Shown: positions 28,071 to 38,225 of the stretch, piece after piece
Numbering within the stretch: the first letter of the stretch is position 1
How the letters are laid out: each line of letters opens with the position of its first letter
Assembly (NCBI GenBank): GCA_004564215.1
Contig: CP024846.1
Coordinates: forward strand, 62,001 to 126,000
Origin: Beijerinckiaceae bacterium
GTDB taxonomy: Bacteria; Pseudomonadota; Alphaproteobacteria; Rhizobiales; Beijerinckiaceae
DNA length: 64,000 nt
Direction: 5' to 3'
The notes under the pieces: generated by a model
Database searches by the model: none
Seen by the model: only the letters and a program-made list of their open reading frames with translations
What the model was told of the DNA's origin: nothing
Program-made: the position numbers and the translations under genes

Positions 28071-31000
28071 GTGCAAAACAAGAGACTCTTCACGATTGCG
28101 CCCGGGGCGCCGTTTCTCAAAACCTTCGCCACGGCGCTGCTCGAAGGCCGCATCATTGTGGGCTATTCCAAGAGTCTCGGGCCGCTCGAAATCGCCGACG
28201 CCACGATCTATGTGCCGACGCGGCGCGCCGCCCGCGCGCTGGCTTACGAACTTGGCCGCGCGCTGGGGCGTCCCTCGATGCTTCTGCCGCGCATCCTGCC
28301 GCTCGGCGCGCTGGAGGAAACCGAGACGAGCCTTCTGTTCGAAGCAACTGGGATTGAGATTGCGGAGGAAGCCGCTGGCGCCCTCGATCTTCCCGAGGCC
28401 GTGGGCGAGATCGCGCGGCGGATGTTGCTCACCGAACTGATCCTGGCCTGGGCGCGCGCGTTGAGCCATGCGATCGTCTCGGTCGATGCAAACGGCAACC
28501 GCGAAGTTGATCAAAGCGAATCTTTTCTCGTGGCGAAGACCGCCGCCGATGCCTGGTATCTATCCGGCGAGCTTGCAAGCCTGATCGATGAAATGATCAT
28601 CGAGGACGTGGCTTGGGAAAAACTCGATCCGCTGGTTCTGCCCGAGTTCGATCAATATTGGCGGATTACGCTCGATTTCCTGACGATTGCCGTCGAGCAT
28701 TGGCCGAACGAACTTTCGCAACGCGGTCTGGTCGACAAGGCGCGACGGCAGATGGCGCTGATCGAAGCGCAAAGCAGAAGATTGCGCGAGGGCGGGACGA
28801 CAGGTCCGGTCATCGCGATCGGTTCGACGGGCTCCAATCGCGCGACGGCCGATCTCCTTGCGGCCATCGCGCGGGCGCCGCGGGGAGCGGTCGTTCTGCC
28901 CGGTCTCGATCAGCAAATGGACGCGCACGCCTGGGCGATGATCGTGGGCGCGGCTCCCGATGCCGAAAATTCCTTCACCCATCCTCAGGCTTCGCTTCGC
29001 CGCCTCCTGGTTTTGTTGCAAGTGCAGCGGGATGAGATCGTCAGCCTCGGCGAGGTCGCGGCCCCTCTCGTCATGCGGGAAAGCTTTGTGTCGCAGGCCT
29101 TGCTGCCTGCGGACGCGACCGACGCCTGGAACGCCTATCGCAGTCGTGTGGACCCTGTTGAATTAGAGTCCGCCTTAGGGGGGATAAGCCTGATCGAGGC
29201 CGTCGACGCGCGGGAGGAGGCGCTGGCGCTGGCCATCGCCATGCGGCAGGTTCTGGAGACACCGGGGGAAACGGCGGCGCTCGTGACACCGGATCGAGAA
29301 CTCGCGGCCAGGGTGCGCGCGGAATTGCGGCGCTGGGGCGTGGAGGCCGATGATTCCGCCGGCGAGCCGCTCAGCGCGAGTCCTATTGGCATTCTCGCCC
29401 GGCTCGTGATCGCCTGCGTCGCTAGCGGAATGGCGGCGGCGGATGTCGCGGGTCTTCTCGGCCATCCTTCTGTGCGGCTTGGGCTGGCGCGAAGCGAAGT
29501 TGCGCGCCTCGCGCCGCTTCTCGAAGTTGGGTTGTTGCGGTCCCCTTGCGCCGCGCAAGGTCTTGCCGGCGAGGCGTCCACGCTGATTGCCGCCGCGCGC
29601 GAGGCTGCCAAGGACGTTTACTCACACCCCGCGAAGCAGCGTATTTCCGAAGCGGATTGGGCGGCCCTCGAAGATCTGTTGAATCGCCTCGGGGCTCAAT
29701 TCGCGCCGCTTCAAAACCTGCGCGGGGATCAACCCCTCAAAAGCTGGCTTGCGGCGCATCGGCTGGTGCTGACGGCGATCCTGGGCGACGATGAAATTGA
29801 TGAGGATCGGGCGGCGCTTGAAGATTTATTCGATGAACTCACGGCCAACGTCCTTGACAGCCTGAACTTCGATGTCGACTCTTATGCGCATTTCTTTGCG
29901 GCAGTCGCGCGTGAGGTTGTCCTGCGCGGACCGAAGCGCGCGCATCCGCGCCTTAAAATTTTCGGACTGCTCGAAGCGCGTCTTGTCGATGTCGATGTGA
30001 TTTTGCTGGGTGGCCTCGACGAAACGGTATGGCCGCCGCAAGCGCGCACCGATGCGTTTCTCAATCGGCCAATGCGCGCGGCCTTGGGGCTGACGCCGCC
30101 GGAGCGTAAACTTGGTCAGACGGCCCATGATTTCGTCCAAGCCATGGGCAAGTCCAAGGTCATCCTGAGTCGCGCCCGCAAGCGCGCCGGCTCGCCGGTG
30201 GTCGCCTCGCGCTTTCTCCAGCGCATGGCGGCGCTCGGGGGGCCGCGTGGGACGCTTGCCGGGAACGCGGCGATTATTATCTGCGATTGGCGCAGGCGAT
30301 CGACCATCCGGTTTCCTCCGCGGCGCCGTCCGAGCGCCCGCTTCCCAAACCCTCGGTCGAGCTGCGCCCGACCCGTCTCAGCGTGACCCAGATCGAGACG
30401 CTTCGGCGCGATCCCTACGCCCTTTACGCCGAAAAAATTCTCGGTCTCAAGGAACTTGACCCGCTTGGCGCGATGCCCGGCCTCAGGGAGTTGGGCAGCG
30501 CCGTGCATTATGCGCTGGAGAGCTTTGTTGCCGATCATCCGGCTGGGCCGCTGCCACCCGACGCGCGCGAAAAACTACTGGTATTTCTACGCGCCGGACT
30601 TGTCGCCCATTTGCAGGATGAGAGTTTTGTCGCCTTGCAATGGCCGCGGCTTGAACGGACCATCGATTTCTACCTCGACTTCGAGGCGCGGCGCCGCAAC
30701 AGGATCGTCGAGATCAAGACCGAATTGGCTGGCAAGCTCGATATCCACCTCGAGGATGGTTCCGTCTTTACCTTGACCGCGCGCGCCGACCGGATCGAGC
30801 TGAATACCGACGGCAGCGTGACGCTGGTCGATTACAAGACGGGGACGCCGCCGGGAACAAAGGAAATTCTGGTTGGCTTCGCGCCGCAGCTCACACTCGA
30901 GGCGGCAATGGTTTTGCGGGGCGGGTTCGATCTTGGCAGAACTGTTCGCTCGGTTGATGGCGTCTATCTCAAACTGCTTGGCGCCAAGGGGGGCGAAGTT

Positions 31001-31216
31001 AAGCCAGTCGATTTCAAGGCGAATGGAAACTTCATGGATGTTTCGGAAAAGCATTATAAGAGCCTGCTGGAACTCTTGGATCAATTCCGCGATCCGGCGG
31101 CCGCCTATCCGCCGCGTCCGTTTCCGAAGTTCGCCAAGCGCTACAATGCCTATGATCACCTGGCGCGTGTCAAGGAATGGTCGCAAGGCGGCGAGACGGA
31201 AGGCGGTGGCGGCTGA
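28071..31216 (+). pseudogene. addB: Double-strand break repair protein AddB, interrupted by a one-base frameshift
   Basis: Subunit of the AddAB helicase-nuclease that resects double-strand breaks before RecA loading. The first part (28071 to about 30242) holds the inactivated helicase-like region and ends in the conserved AVGEIARRM... to ASRFLQRMAAL stretch. The second part (about 30243-31216) continues one frame over with AWDACRERGDYYLRLAQAID and the C-terminal nuclease domain (VDYKTGTPPG). The break falls in six Gs at 30237-30242; a seventh G would restore one reading frame of about 1050 residues (LGGAAWDAC). It could be a sequencing error, a real mutation, or slippage that makes both forms. 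The start is GTG 28071. The last base of its stop is the first base of addA, so the pair is coupled. Confidence 0.88.
30237..30242 (+). other. Six-G run where the addB frame breaks
   Basis: The homopolymer GGGGGG lies exactly at the junction between the two halves of addB. Reading seven Gs, or slipping back one base while reading six, joins the frames with conserved AddB residues on both sides. Homopolymer runs of this kind are frequent sites of sequencing error and also of transcriptional slippage. Confidence 0.8.
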
Positions 31217-34200
31217 TGCCATTTTTCGAGATCCCGTCCGACACGCGGGCAAAGCAGCATCAGGCCTCAAATCCAAATCATTCGGTCTGGGTCTCGGCCA
31301 ATGCCGGGTCCGGCAAGACCCATGTGCTGGCGCAACGGGTCGTGCGCCTTCTGCTTCAGGGCGTGGCACCTTCGAAAATCCTTTGCCTGACGTTCACGAA
31401 GGCGGCCGCCGCGAACATGGCTTCGCGGGTGTTCGATACGCTCGCCGATTGGACGCGGGCGGAAGATGATGAACTTGCGAAGATGATCCTTGCCATCGGA
31501 GCGCCCGCGCCGGACAGGCAGGGGTTGACCGTCGCCAGGAAACTGTTCGCGCGCACGGTCGAGACGCCGGGCGGTCTGAAAATCCAAACCATTCATGCTT
31601 TTTGCGAGCGGCTGCTGCATCTGTTTCCGTTCGAGGCGAATGTTCCGGCGCGCTTCGAGGTTCCCGATGAGCTCCGCCAGGCGGAATTATTGCACTGGGC
31701 TCGGCGCGACGTTCTTGCAGAGGCAAACTCCGGCAGAAGCAGGCTTGCCCCGGCCGTTCAACGCGTTGTGGAGGAATGCGGCGCGCAGGGCTTCGAAGAT
31801 CTGATCCAGGAGGCCATGACACATCGGGCGATGGCTCGGGCAGGGGTGGAGCTTCAATCAAAGGAGAGCCTGCGCCAGGCGTTGGGTCTGGCAAAGGGCG
31901 AAGGCGCAGTCCAGATCGAAAGTGAAATGATCGAGCATGGGATCGCACCGAAGCGCTGGTCCGATCTTGCGGATATGCTCGACGAAGGCAACATCAACGA
32001 CAAGAAAAAAGCGGTTCTGTTGCGGCGTGGGGGGGCAGCGTATTCGAAGGGACAATTGGAAGATTGCCTGGAGTGTTATCTCTCAGTCTTTTTTACCGAA
32101 GGCGGCAAAGGAAGCAAAGCCCAAAAGCTCCTGACGAACAGCCTTGCCGCCAAATATCCGAAGATGAGCGCCGAACTTAGTGACGAGCAGGACCGGCTCG
32201 AGCCCCTGCGCATTAGACATAAGGCTGCGGCAACTTTCGAACGCACCTGCGCGCTGACCGAAATCGCGGCTGCGATCTTCAAACGCTATCATATGGAGAA
32301 AGCAGCCGGGGGGCTTCTCGACTTCGACGATCTGGTCGAGAAGACCTTGGCCCTGCTGGAGCGCTCGGATGCACGCTGGGTGCTCTATAAGCTCGATGCG
32401 GGGATCGATCATATTCTCGTCGACGAAGCCCAGGATACCAGCGAATCCCAGTGGCAGATCTTGGAGAAGCTTACGGAAGATTTCACGGCGGGGTGGGGGC
32501 GCAGCTCGGCCTTGCGGACCTTCTTTGCGGTCGGCGACGAAAAGCAATCGATCTTTTCTTTTCAAGGTGCGGCCCCGCATATGTTCGCCGAGATGCGGCG
32601 AAGATTTCAGACGCGGTTTACGGCCGGCGCGCAGAGCTTCACGCATGTGCCCCTCACTCTGTCATTTCGCTCAGTGTCGGGCGTGCTGTCTGCTGTCGAC
32701 CGGGTTTTTTCGCGACGCGAATATCAGATAGGACTCGTTGCGGCCAATGATGTTTGGATGCCGCATGAAGCCCTGAAGCATCAGCTTCCCGGTCTCATCG
32801 AGGTTTGGCCTGCGGTCAGCCCGGAGGAGCGCGAGGACCAACGCGATTGGACTTTGCCGCTCGACATCCTCGACCCACAGGACCCGCCAAGTCTGGTCGC
32901 CAAGCGGATCGCGCAAAAGATCGCGGACCTCATGGCTCCCGGGTCAGGTGAATATGTGCACGATGGTCAAACAGGAAGGCCGCGGAACATTTCCGCCGGC
33001 GATATTCTGATACTGGTACGCTCGCGGGGACCCTTCTTCGAGGCCATGATCCGAGCCCTGAAAAGGAAGAGGATTCCAACCGCTGGCGCCGACCGGCTGG
33101 AAATCGCCAGTCATATCGCGGTGATCGATCTTGTCGCGGCTGGGCGGGTGGCGCGGCTGCCGCAAGATGATCTTACGCTCGCTTGCGTGTTGAAATCGCC
33201 ATTGATTGGCCTCGATGACGAAGATCTCTTACGGTTCGCGCCGGGCCGGGCCGGCAGTCTTTTCGATGCGCTCAAAGGCTCTCTCGATCCGCGCCACGTC
33301 GAAGCGGCGCGTAAGATAGCTGTTTGGCAGGCCCGCGCGGCCGACAACCCCTTTGCCTTTTATTCACGCCTGCTGAGCGCCGATGGCGGGCGACGCGCCC
33401 TGGAGGCACGGCTTGGCCCCGAGGCGGGAGATGCTATCGATGAGTTCCTGCAGCTCGCTTTGGCGCATGAAAGCGAGACCTCGCCGGCTTTGGCGACATT
33501 TCTCGATGCCGTCGCGGGCATGGAATGTTCGATCAAGCGCGATATGGAGTCCGGCCACGACGCAGTGCGGGTGATGACGGTTCACGCGGCGAAAGGGCTC
33601 GAAGCGAAAATCGTCTTTCTTCCCGACAGCTGCCGGGCGCCATCGCCGGCGCATGATCCCTGCATCTTTGCCCTCCCCACGCGCGTGCCGGGTCGGAAAC
33701 TTATCGCCTGGTCGCCCAAAAAGGATCTTGATTGTGCGGCGGTTGCACTGGCGCGGGAAGAGTCGCGCCAGGCTGCGGCCGAGGAGTACCGTCGGCTTCT
33801 CTATGTGGCGCTGACCCGGGCCGAAGAGCGGCTCTATCTCGCTGGATTTCACGGCACGAGGGGACGCGACGCAGGCTGTTGGGCGGAGATGATCGAGGAG
33901 ACTTTGGGAGAGGAACCGGGCTTGGTGTCCGTGCCGGCATTCTGGAACGGTGAGGAACAAATTTCGCGCCGTGTCTGCGAGCCGAGCGGCGGGCCGGATT
34001 TGGTGCCTATGCTGAAAGAAATGCCCTCGAACATTGTCTCAGGCGTCCCGGATTGGCTTTCGCGGCCGGTGGCGTTTGAAAAAGATGTGAAGCCACCGGT
34101 GAGGCCTTCCAATGCGCTTGCGGCCGCCGATCATTTGGAAGGGGGAAGCCTCTCCAAAGGCCGGCGCGAGGCTTTGCGAAGGGGCAGGCTTCTCCATGCT

Positions 34201-34698
34201 TTGCTGCAATATTTACCTGGCGTCGCGGCGCCCCGTCGCCAAGCCAAGGCCATGGAGTTTTTGCTGGCCCGCGCCCCCGACCTTGCCGAGGCGGCACGCC
34301 AAAGTCTCGCCGGTGAAGCGCTGAACGTTTTGAATACGCCGTCTCTTGCCGGTCTCTTCGGTGAGACCTCGAAAGCGGAAGTGTCGGTGGTCGGCACAGT
34401 GAAGCTGGCGGAAGGGGGATCGATCGATATCCTCGGTCAGGTCGATCGGATCGGCGAAACCGCAAGCGAAATTCTCGTCGCCGATTACAAGACCGGTACG
34501 CCCCGCGCGCTGGCCGAGACCCCGCCCGCCTATCTGGCCCAGATGGCGCTCTATCGCGCGGTTCTGGCGTCGCTCTGGCCAGAGAAGCGTCTGCGCATGC
34601 TGTTGATTTGGACGGCCGGCCCGCTTGTCGTCACGCTCCCCGGCGAGCTGCTGGATGATGCGTTGAAAGCGCTTAATTCGAAAGCCGACGTGGCCTAA
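31216..34698 (+). CDS. addA: Double-strand break repair helicase-nuclease AddA
   Basis: UvrD-type superfamily-1 helicase with a C-terminal RecB-like nuclease, the motor subunit of AddAB. It has 1160 residues: Walker A ANAGSGKT (about residue 29-35), helicase motif II VDEAQDTSESQW, VTVHAAKGLE-type motif V (VMTVHAAKGLEAKIVFLP), motif VI LLYVALTRAEERLYLAG, and the nuclease motif ADYKTGTP near residue 1090. The helicase and nuclease residues look intact, so AddA should be active whatever the state of addB. The start ATG at 31216 overlaps the addB stop by one base. It converges with the subtilisin gene and overlaps it by four bases. Confidence 0.95.
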   Translation: MPFFEIPSDTRAKQHQASNPNHSVWVSANAGSGKTHVLAQRVVRLLLQGVAPSKILCLTFTKAAAANMASRVFDTLADWTRAEDDELAKMILAIGAPAPDRQGLTVARKLFARTVETPGGLKIQTIHAFCERLLHLFPFEANVPARFEVPDELRQAELLHWARRDVLAEANSGRSRLAPAVQRVVEECGAQGFEDLIQEAMTHRAMARAGVELQSKESLRQALGLAKGEGAVQIESEMIEHGIAPKRWSDLADMLDEGNINDKKKAVLLRRGGAAYSKGQLEDCLECYLSVFFTEGGKGSKAQKLLTNSLAAKYPKMSAELSDEQDRLEPLRIRHKAAATFERTCALTEIAAAIFKRYHMEKAAGGLLDFDDLVEKTLALLERSDARWVLYKLDAGIDHILVDEAQDTSESQWQILEKLTEDFTAGWGRSSALRTFFAVGDEKQSIFSFQGAAPHMFAEMRRRFQTRFTAGAQSFTHVPLTLSFRSVSGVLSAVDRVFSRREYQIGLVAANDVWMPHEALKHQLPGLIEVWPAVSPEEREDQRDWTLPLDILDPQDPPSLVAKRIAQKIADLMAPGSGEYVHDGQTGRPRNISAGDILILVRSRGPFFEAMIRALKRKRIPTAGADRLEIASHIAVIDLVAAGRVARLPQDDLTLACVLKSPLIGLDDEDLLRFAPGRAGSLFDALKGSLDPRHVEAARKIAVWQARAADNPFAFYSRLLSADGGRRALEARLGPEAGDAIDEFLQLALAHESETSPALATFLDAVAGMECSIKRDMESGHDAVRVMTVHAAKGLEAKIVFLPDSCRAPSPAHDPCIFALPTRVPGRKLIAWSPKKDLDCAAVALAREESRQAAAEEYRRLLYVALTRAEERLYLAGFHGTRGRDAGCWAEMIEETLGEEPGLVSVPAFWNGEEQISRRVCEPSGGPDLVPMLKEMPSNIVSGVPDWLSRPVAFEKDVKPPVRPSNALAAADHLEGGSLSKGRREALRRGRLLHALLQYLPGVAAPRRQAKAMEFLLARAPDLAEAARQSLAGEALNVLNTPSLAGLFGETSKAEVSVVGTVKLAEGGSIDILGQVDRIGETASEILVADYKTGTPRALAETPPAYLAQMALYRAVLASLWPEKRLRMLLIWTAGPLVVTLPGELLDDALKALNSKADVA

Positions 34699-36428
34699 GG
34701 GACGTGCTCCTCCGATGCCTGCGCCTTGGGCGGTTCTTGTGGGGCCAAAATCTCATCGCTCGGGGCTGCTTCTATCGCAAAATGCGGAGCGGCGGCTTCG
34801 AGCGCGTCATAGGCATCGACAATGCCTGCGATAGATTTTTGCCCGGGTTCGCTTGGCTGCAAATGTCGCGCTGTGTTGAACAAAATTTCCCGCACGGCCC
34901 TGGGCCCGAGATCTGGTTTGGCGTCGAGCAGAAGCGCGACAACGCCGCTCACATGCGCGGCGGCCATCGAGGTGCCGGAGAGGAAGCCATAAGCATCGCC
35001 CGGTTCAGCGACGAGCACATCGACGCCAGGGGCCGCGACACAGGTGGCGGGACATGGATTGGCATCCTTGAAAATCGCATTGCTTCGGTCGGTGGCTGTG
35101 ACCGCGATAACGTTCTCATCTGCGGCCGGGTAAAGCGGCTTTGCCGTTCTGCCCTCATTGCCGACGGGCGCGATGAATATCGTTCCGCGGTGCGCTCCGT
35201 CAGCGAGTTCGCGGGACAGGGCCGGATCTTGAGGTCCAGCGAAACTCATGTTGACGATGCGCGCGCCGTGTTGCTCGGCCCATTCGATGCCGGCGCGAAT
35301 ATCATAGGTCGTGCCGCGCGCGACGGCTTTTACGTCTTTGCCGAAAAAAGCGCGCACGGCGAGGACGCGGGCTTGCGGTGCCACTCCGGTAAGTTCAGCG
35401 TGAGCGGCTATGATCCCGGCAACTGCCGTACCATGCACGCCCGCGTCCCGATTTGCCGCATCGCCATCGAAGCTTTCCTTAACGGCATTCGCGATTTCGG
35501 GATGAGATTGGTCGATTCCAGAATCGATCACGGCAACAAGGGCACTGCCGCCGGTGGAAATTGCATGAGCCTCGGTCAAATGCATTTTCGGGACGACATA
35601 CTGGGCTTCGGACAGCGTGCCTGTGTGGTCGGCCTGAAGGCTGTAGAGATAATTTGGCTGAATCCCCGAAAAACGGGGATCGGCTTGAAGGGCGGCGACG
35701 ATGGTTGCAACCGAACGCTTGCCGATGATCCGGCTGCGGTACATCGTTGTCCCGATCAACGGGAGGCTTTGCGATCCGAGCAATCGAAGCCGATTTTTCT
35801 TGGCAAGGGCCTCGGCCATTTGCGGCGGAACATCGGGTCGAAGTTCAAATAGCACCTCGTCCGGAACGAAGCGATCATCGTGCGCCGCTGTCACGACGTG
35901 ATGGGAACGCGGCGGCAGCTGGCTGGCCACCAGCTTGCGCGGCGCCACCACGATTTTCTTTTCGACCGGCTTTTTGGCGGCTTCGACCTTCGGAGCCACG
36001 ATATGATGCCTGTGCCTGCGAGGCGGCGGATTCTCGTCGCTTGGGTCGATGACGGGGATCGGCCGGCGTCCAGGGTGCGGCCAAGGGTAAGGGTCGGGAT
36101 AGTAAGGTCCGATCGGATGGCGCCCGAAATGGCGAGGCCCATCCCAAGGTGGATAGTGCGGGTGGCGATGCCCGCTTTCCGGCAGCGGGCCATTCGGACC
36201 CCCGCGGCCCAGGATTTGGCCATGTCCGAAACCAAAGGGAGAGCCTCCTCCCATTGCAGCGGAGCGACCAAAAAAGGCCGGGTCGGCTTGCGCGGATAAA
36301 GGAAAAAGAATTGGCCCGCTGCAAAGCAGCAGAGCGAGCGCGCATAAGCGTCTGCGCGGAGGGGACACCGGCTCGGCCATGCCGTGCAAGTTCCGAGTTC
36401 GGTCTTCCCGAGGCGATGGGCCTGGCAT
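34695..36428 (-). CDS. S8 (subtilisin) family serine peptidase, exported
   Basis: Secreted or periplasmic subtilisin-like protease of about 577 residues. A hydrophobic signal segment (LCALALLLCSGPILFPLSAQA) is followed by a His/Pro/Tyr-rich low-complexity region (about residues 60-140) and a propeptide-like segment. The catalytic triad is visible: Asp in VIDSGID (near 300), His in GVHGTAVAGI (near 330) and Ser in SGTSMAAAHVSG (near 485). The start is ambiguous: 36428 has GGGAG seven bases upstream, 36380 is closer to the signal peptide, and 36446 is also open. It lies 65 bp after the anti-sigma gene on the same strand and probably belongs to that operon. Confidence 0.9.
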   Translation of the reverse strand: MPGPSPREDRTRNLHGMAEPVSPPRRRLCALALLLCSGPILFPLSAQADPAFFGRSAAMGGGSPFGFGHGQILGRGGPNGPLPESGHRHPHYPPWDGPRHFGRHPIGPYYPDPYPWPHPGRRPIPVIDPSDENPPPRRHRHHIVAPKVEAAKKPVEKKIVVAPRKLVASQLPPRSHHVVTAAHDDRFVPDEVLFELRPDVPPQMAEALAKKNRLRLLGSQSLPLIGTTMYRSRIIGKRSVATIVAALQADPRFSGIQPNYLYSLQADHTGTLSEAQYVVPKMHLTEAHAISTGGSALVAVIDSGIDQSHPEIANAVKESFDGDAANRDAGVHGTAVAGIIAAHAELTGVAPQARVLAVRAFFGKDVKAVARGTTYDIRAGIEWAEQHGARIVNMSFAGPQDPALSRELADGAHRGTIFIAPVGNEGRTAKPLYPAADENVIAVTATDRSNAIFKDANPCPATCVAAPGVDVLVAEPGDAYGFLSGTSMAAAHVSGVVALLLDAKPDLGPRAVREILFNTARHLQPSEPGQKSIAGIVDAYDALEAAAPHFAIEAAPSDEILAPQEPPKAQASEEHVP

Positions 36429-36493
36429 GACTAACTCCCTCATCACCGGTTTCGGTTGGCCGAAACGAGTGCGTTACCCGGATCAAAACGCAA

Positions 36494-37177
36494 TCACAAG
36501 GTGGGCGCGACGAAGCGCACGATGGTGCTTTCCTTTCGCATCGAGACCACGATGGCATACAGCTCCTCGGGGGAAAGTGCCTTATCGCTCACTCGGATAC
36601 GAAACATGCCAGCTGCCAAGGGCCCTTGAACGATCGATGCCTTGCGGATCTCCAGGAAGTTCAGGATTTGAGCCGTCGTCGCCTCCGGCACGAATGCGAC
36701 AAGGAGGAAGGTCCCTTGCTCGGTGACCTGCTTGGAAGCCGATGCTGTCTCGTAGGTCGCGCCCGTTTCCCCGGAGCCAAAATACATTGCCCCGAGCAGG
36801 CCAGCCTCGATTACGGCGATAAAGGCCGCCACTAGGGCTGCCAATGCCAGGGAGCGAGGCTGCCAGGCAGAAAACAGCTCGGACAGCCAAGGTCCAAGTT
36901 CGAACTTTTTAAGTTCTGGTGCCTCTGCGGCGTCACTTTGAATTCGCGCAAACAGTCTCTCTCTGGCTCGCAGCGAGGGTGTACCGAGGCCTTCGTTCAA
37001 GGTGGCGGTTGCCGCGCGCTCTTCGAGAATAAGCTCATACCGCCTTCGCAATTCTGGCATTTGCGCAAGCGCCAGTTCGACGCGGCGCATATCCTCGGGC
37101 GCAAGTGTTCCGCTGGCGTACCAGGGAAGCAGGCTCTCGACATGCTCAAATTCACGCGGATCATCTGTCGTCGTCAT
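36494..37177 (-). CDS. Anti-sigma factor, single-pass membrane protein
   Basis: Likely anti-sigma partner of the upstream ECF sigma factor. The cytosolic N-terminal domain begins with the anti-sigma pattern EHVESLLPWYASGTLAPEDMRRVE, in which the usual zinc-finger cysteines are missing. One transmembrane segment (LALAALVAAFIAVIEAGLLGA) lies at about residue 110-135, followed by a periplasmic domain of about 90 residues. The ATG at 37177 overlaps the sigma stop (ATGA) and has GAGG seven to eight bases upstream, so the two are translationally coupled. The signal that releases the sigma factor is unknown. Confidence 0.85.
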   Translation of the reverse strand: MTTTDDPREFEHVESLLPWYASGTLAPEDMRRVELALAQMPELRRRYELILEERAATATLNEGLGTPSLRARERLFARIQSDAAEAPELKKFELGPWLSELFSAWQPRSLALAALVAAFIAVIEAGLLGAMYFGSGETGATYETASASKQVTEQGTFLLVAFVPEATTAQILNFLEIRKASIVQGPLAAGMFRIRVSDKALSPEELYAIVVSMRKESTIVRFVAPTL

Positions 37178-37731
37178 GGCCAACCTCTGTCCACCCCGGC
37201 AGCGACAAGCAATTCCGAGAGGCGTTTTCGTGCATGAAACATCCGCGTCTTGACCGTGTTTTCCGGAATGTTGAGGATCTCTCCGACTTCCTTGATGCTC
37301 CTCTCATGGTAATAGATGAGATCAATGACCTCGCGGTGCGGCACCGACAGGAGTTTCAGGCAATTTTGCATGAGCTTGCTCTTATCGGATTTCTGCAAGA
37401 GATTTTCCGGGTCATCGCTTTGGTCTTCGATCAAGTCTTCGTCGGGACCGAGTTCGAGGTGTTGACGTTCTCGCCGCGTTGACAGCGCCTTGAATCTGCC
37501 AATCGCAAAAAGCCATGTCGATACGCTTGAGCGCGCTTCAAATCGTCCGGCCTGCTGCCAAACATTGAAGAAGACATCGCTGAGGATATCCTCGGCAGCC
37601 GATTCATTGTTGGTCAGACGGACAAGGAAACGGTACAGCTTCACCCGGTGGCGCCCATAAAGCGCCTCGAGGGCTAGTCGGCTGCCCTCAGCGATGTGCT
37701 TGATGAGGTCCTCGTCCGAGAGCTTATCCAT
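37174..37731 (-). CDS. ECF-type RNA polymerase sigma factor
   Basis: A 185-residue extracytoplasmic-function sigma-70 factor. Region 2 includes ALYGRHRVKLYRFLVRLTNN and AEDILSDVFFNVWQQAGRFE (core-binding and -10 recognition); region 4 includes PHREVIDLIYYHERSIKEVGEILNIP and ENTVKTRMFHARKRL (-35 recognition helix-turn-helix). It is first in the sigma/anti-sigma/S8 protease cassette. Such factors usually activate their own promoter; I could not identify a matching promoter pair in the short region upstream (37732-37910). Confidence 0.93.
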   Translation of the reverse strand: MDKLSDEDLIKHIAEGSRLALEALYGRHRVKLYRFLVRLTNNESAAEDILSDVFFNVWQQAGRFEARSSVSTWLFAIGRFKALSTRRERQHLELGPDEDLIEDQSDDPENLLQKSDKSKLMQNCLKLLSVPHREVIDLIYYHERSIKEVGEILNIPENTVKTRMFHARKRLSELLVAAGVDRGWP

Positions 37732-37910
37732 CCCCTGATCGTGTCCGTGGCCCTAGCTTGATTTGCAGCAGCTTCGGGCCACCGCAGGCAAAGTCAAGCG
37801 CCGGTTGGAAATCGTGAGATAAGTCACCATCCGGAATCGAACGGATGAGGGGAGCGGCAATGCGGCCGGCTCAGTCGAACCGGCCGATTGACCACAGCTT
37901 TATCGAGGGC

Positions 37911-38225
37911 TCAGTAGCAAACCTTGCGGACGACGACCCCGACGTCTTCGTCAAAATAGCGCTTGATGACGCATCCGCCGTAATATCCGCCGTATCCGGC
38001 CCAACCCCATCCATGACCATGGCCCCAATGCCCGTGGTGACCCCAGCCACCGTGGAACCCGCCGCCATGGAACCCGCCACCATGGAACCCACCGCCATGG
38101 AAGCCACCTCCATGAAATCCACCGCCGCCGCCGAACGCCGCTGCCGGTGCGGCTGAAACCACTGTGAGGGCGGCCGTTGCAACCACGGCGCTGAACACGG
38201 TCGCTTTCAAATTGAACTTGCGCAT
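37911..38225 (-). CDS. Small exported Gly/His-rich repeat protein
   Basis: A 104-residue protein with a clear signal peptide (ending SAAPAAA) followed by five copies of the pentapeptide FHGGG/FHGGW and a Gly/His/Trp/Tyr-rich tail. The C-terminal 20 residues (VIKRYFDEDVGVVVRKVCY) are ordinary and include two cysteines. AAGGAGA lies seven bases before the ATG at 38225. Similar small exported GGGFH proteins are common in Rhizobiales; their function is unknown, and the histidines suggest metal binding only as inference. It lies upstream of the ECF sigma gene on the same strand, 180 bp apart. Confidence 0.8.
   Translation of the reverse strand: MRKFNLKATVFSAVVATAALTVVSAAPAAAFGGGGGFHGGGFHGGGFHGGGFHGGGFHGGWGHHGHWGHGHGWGWAGYGGYYGGCVIKRYFDEDVGVVVRKVCY
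38052..38126 (-). repeat. Five tandem 15-bp repeats coding for FHGGG
   Basis: Five imperfect 15-bp units lie head to tail (plus-strand consensus ATGGAACCCACCGCC), with single-base differences between copies. They encode the pentapeptide repeats of the exported Gly/His-rich protein. Such arrays can change copy number by replication slippage without breaking the reading frame. Confidence 0.88.

Noticed and set aside
37845..38156. Plus-strand open frame coding for an Ala/Met/Thr/Glu-rich repeat
   Set aside because: It is the mirror image of the 15-bp repeats of the exported Gly/His protein, which has a signal peptide and good ribosome site on the other strand.
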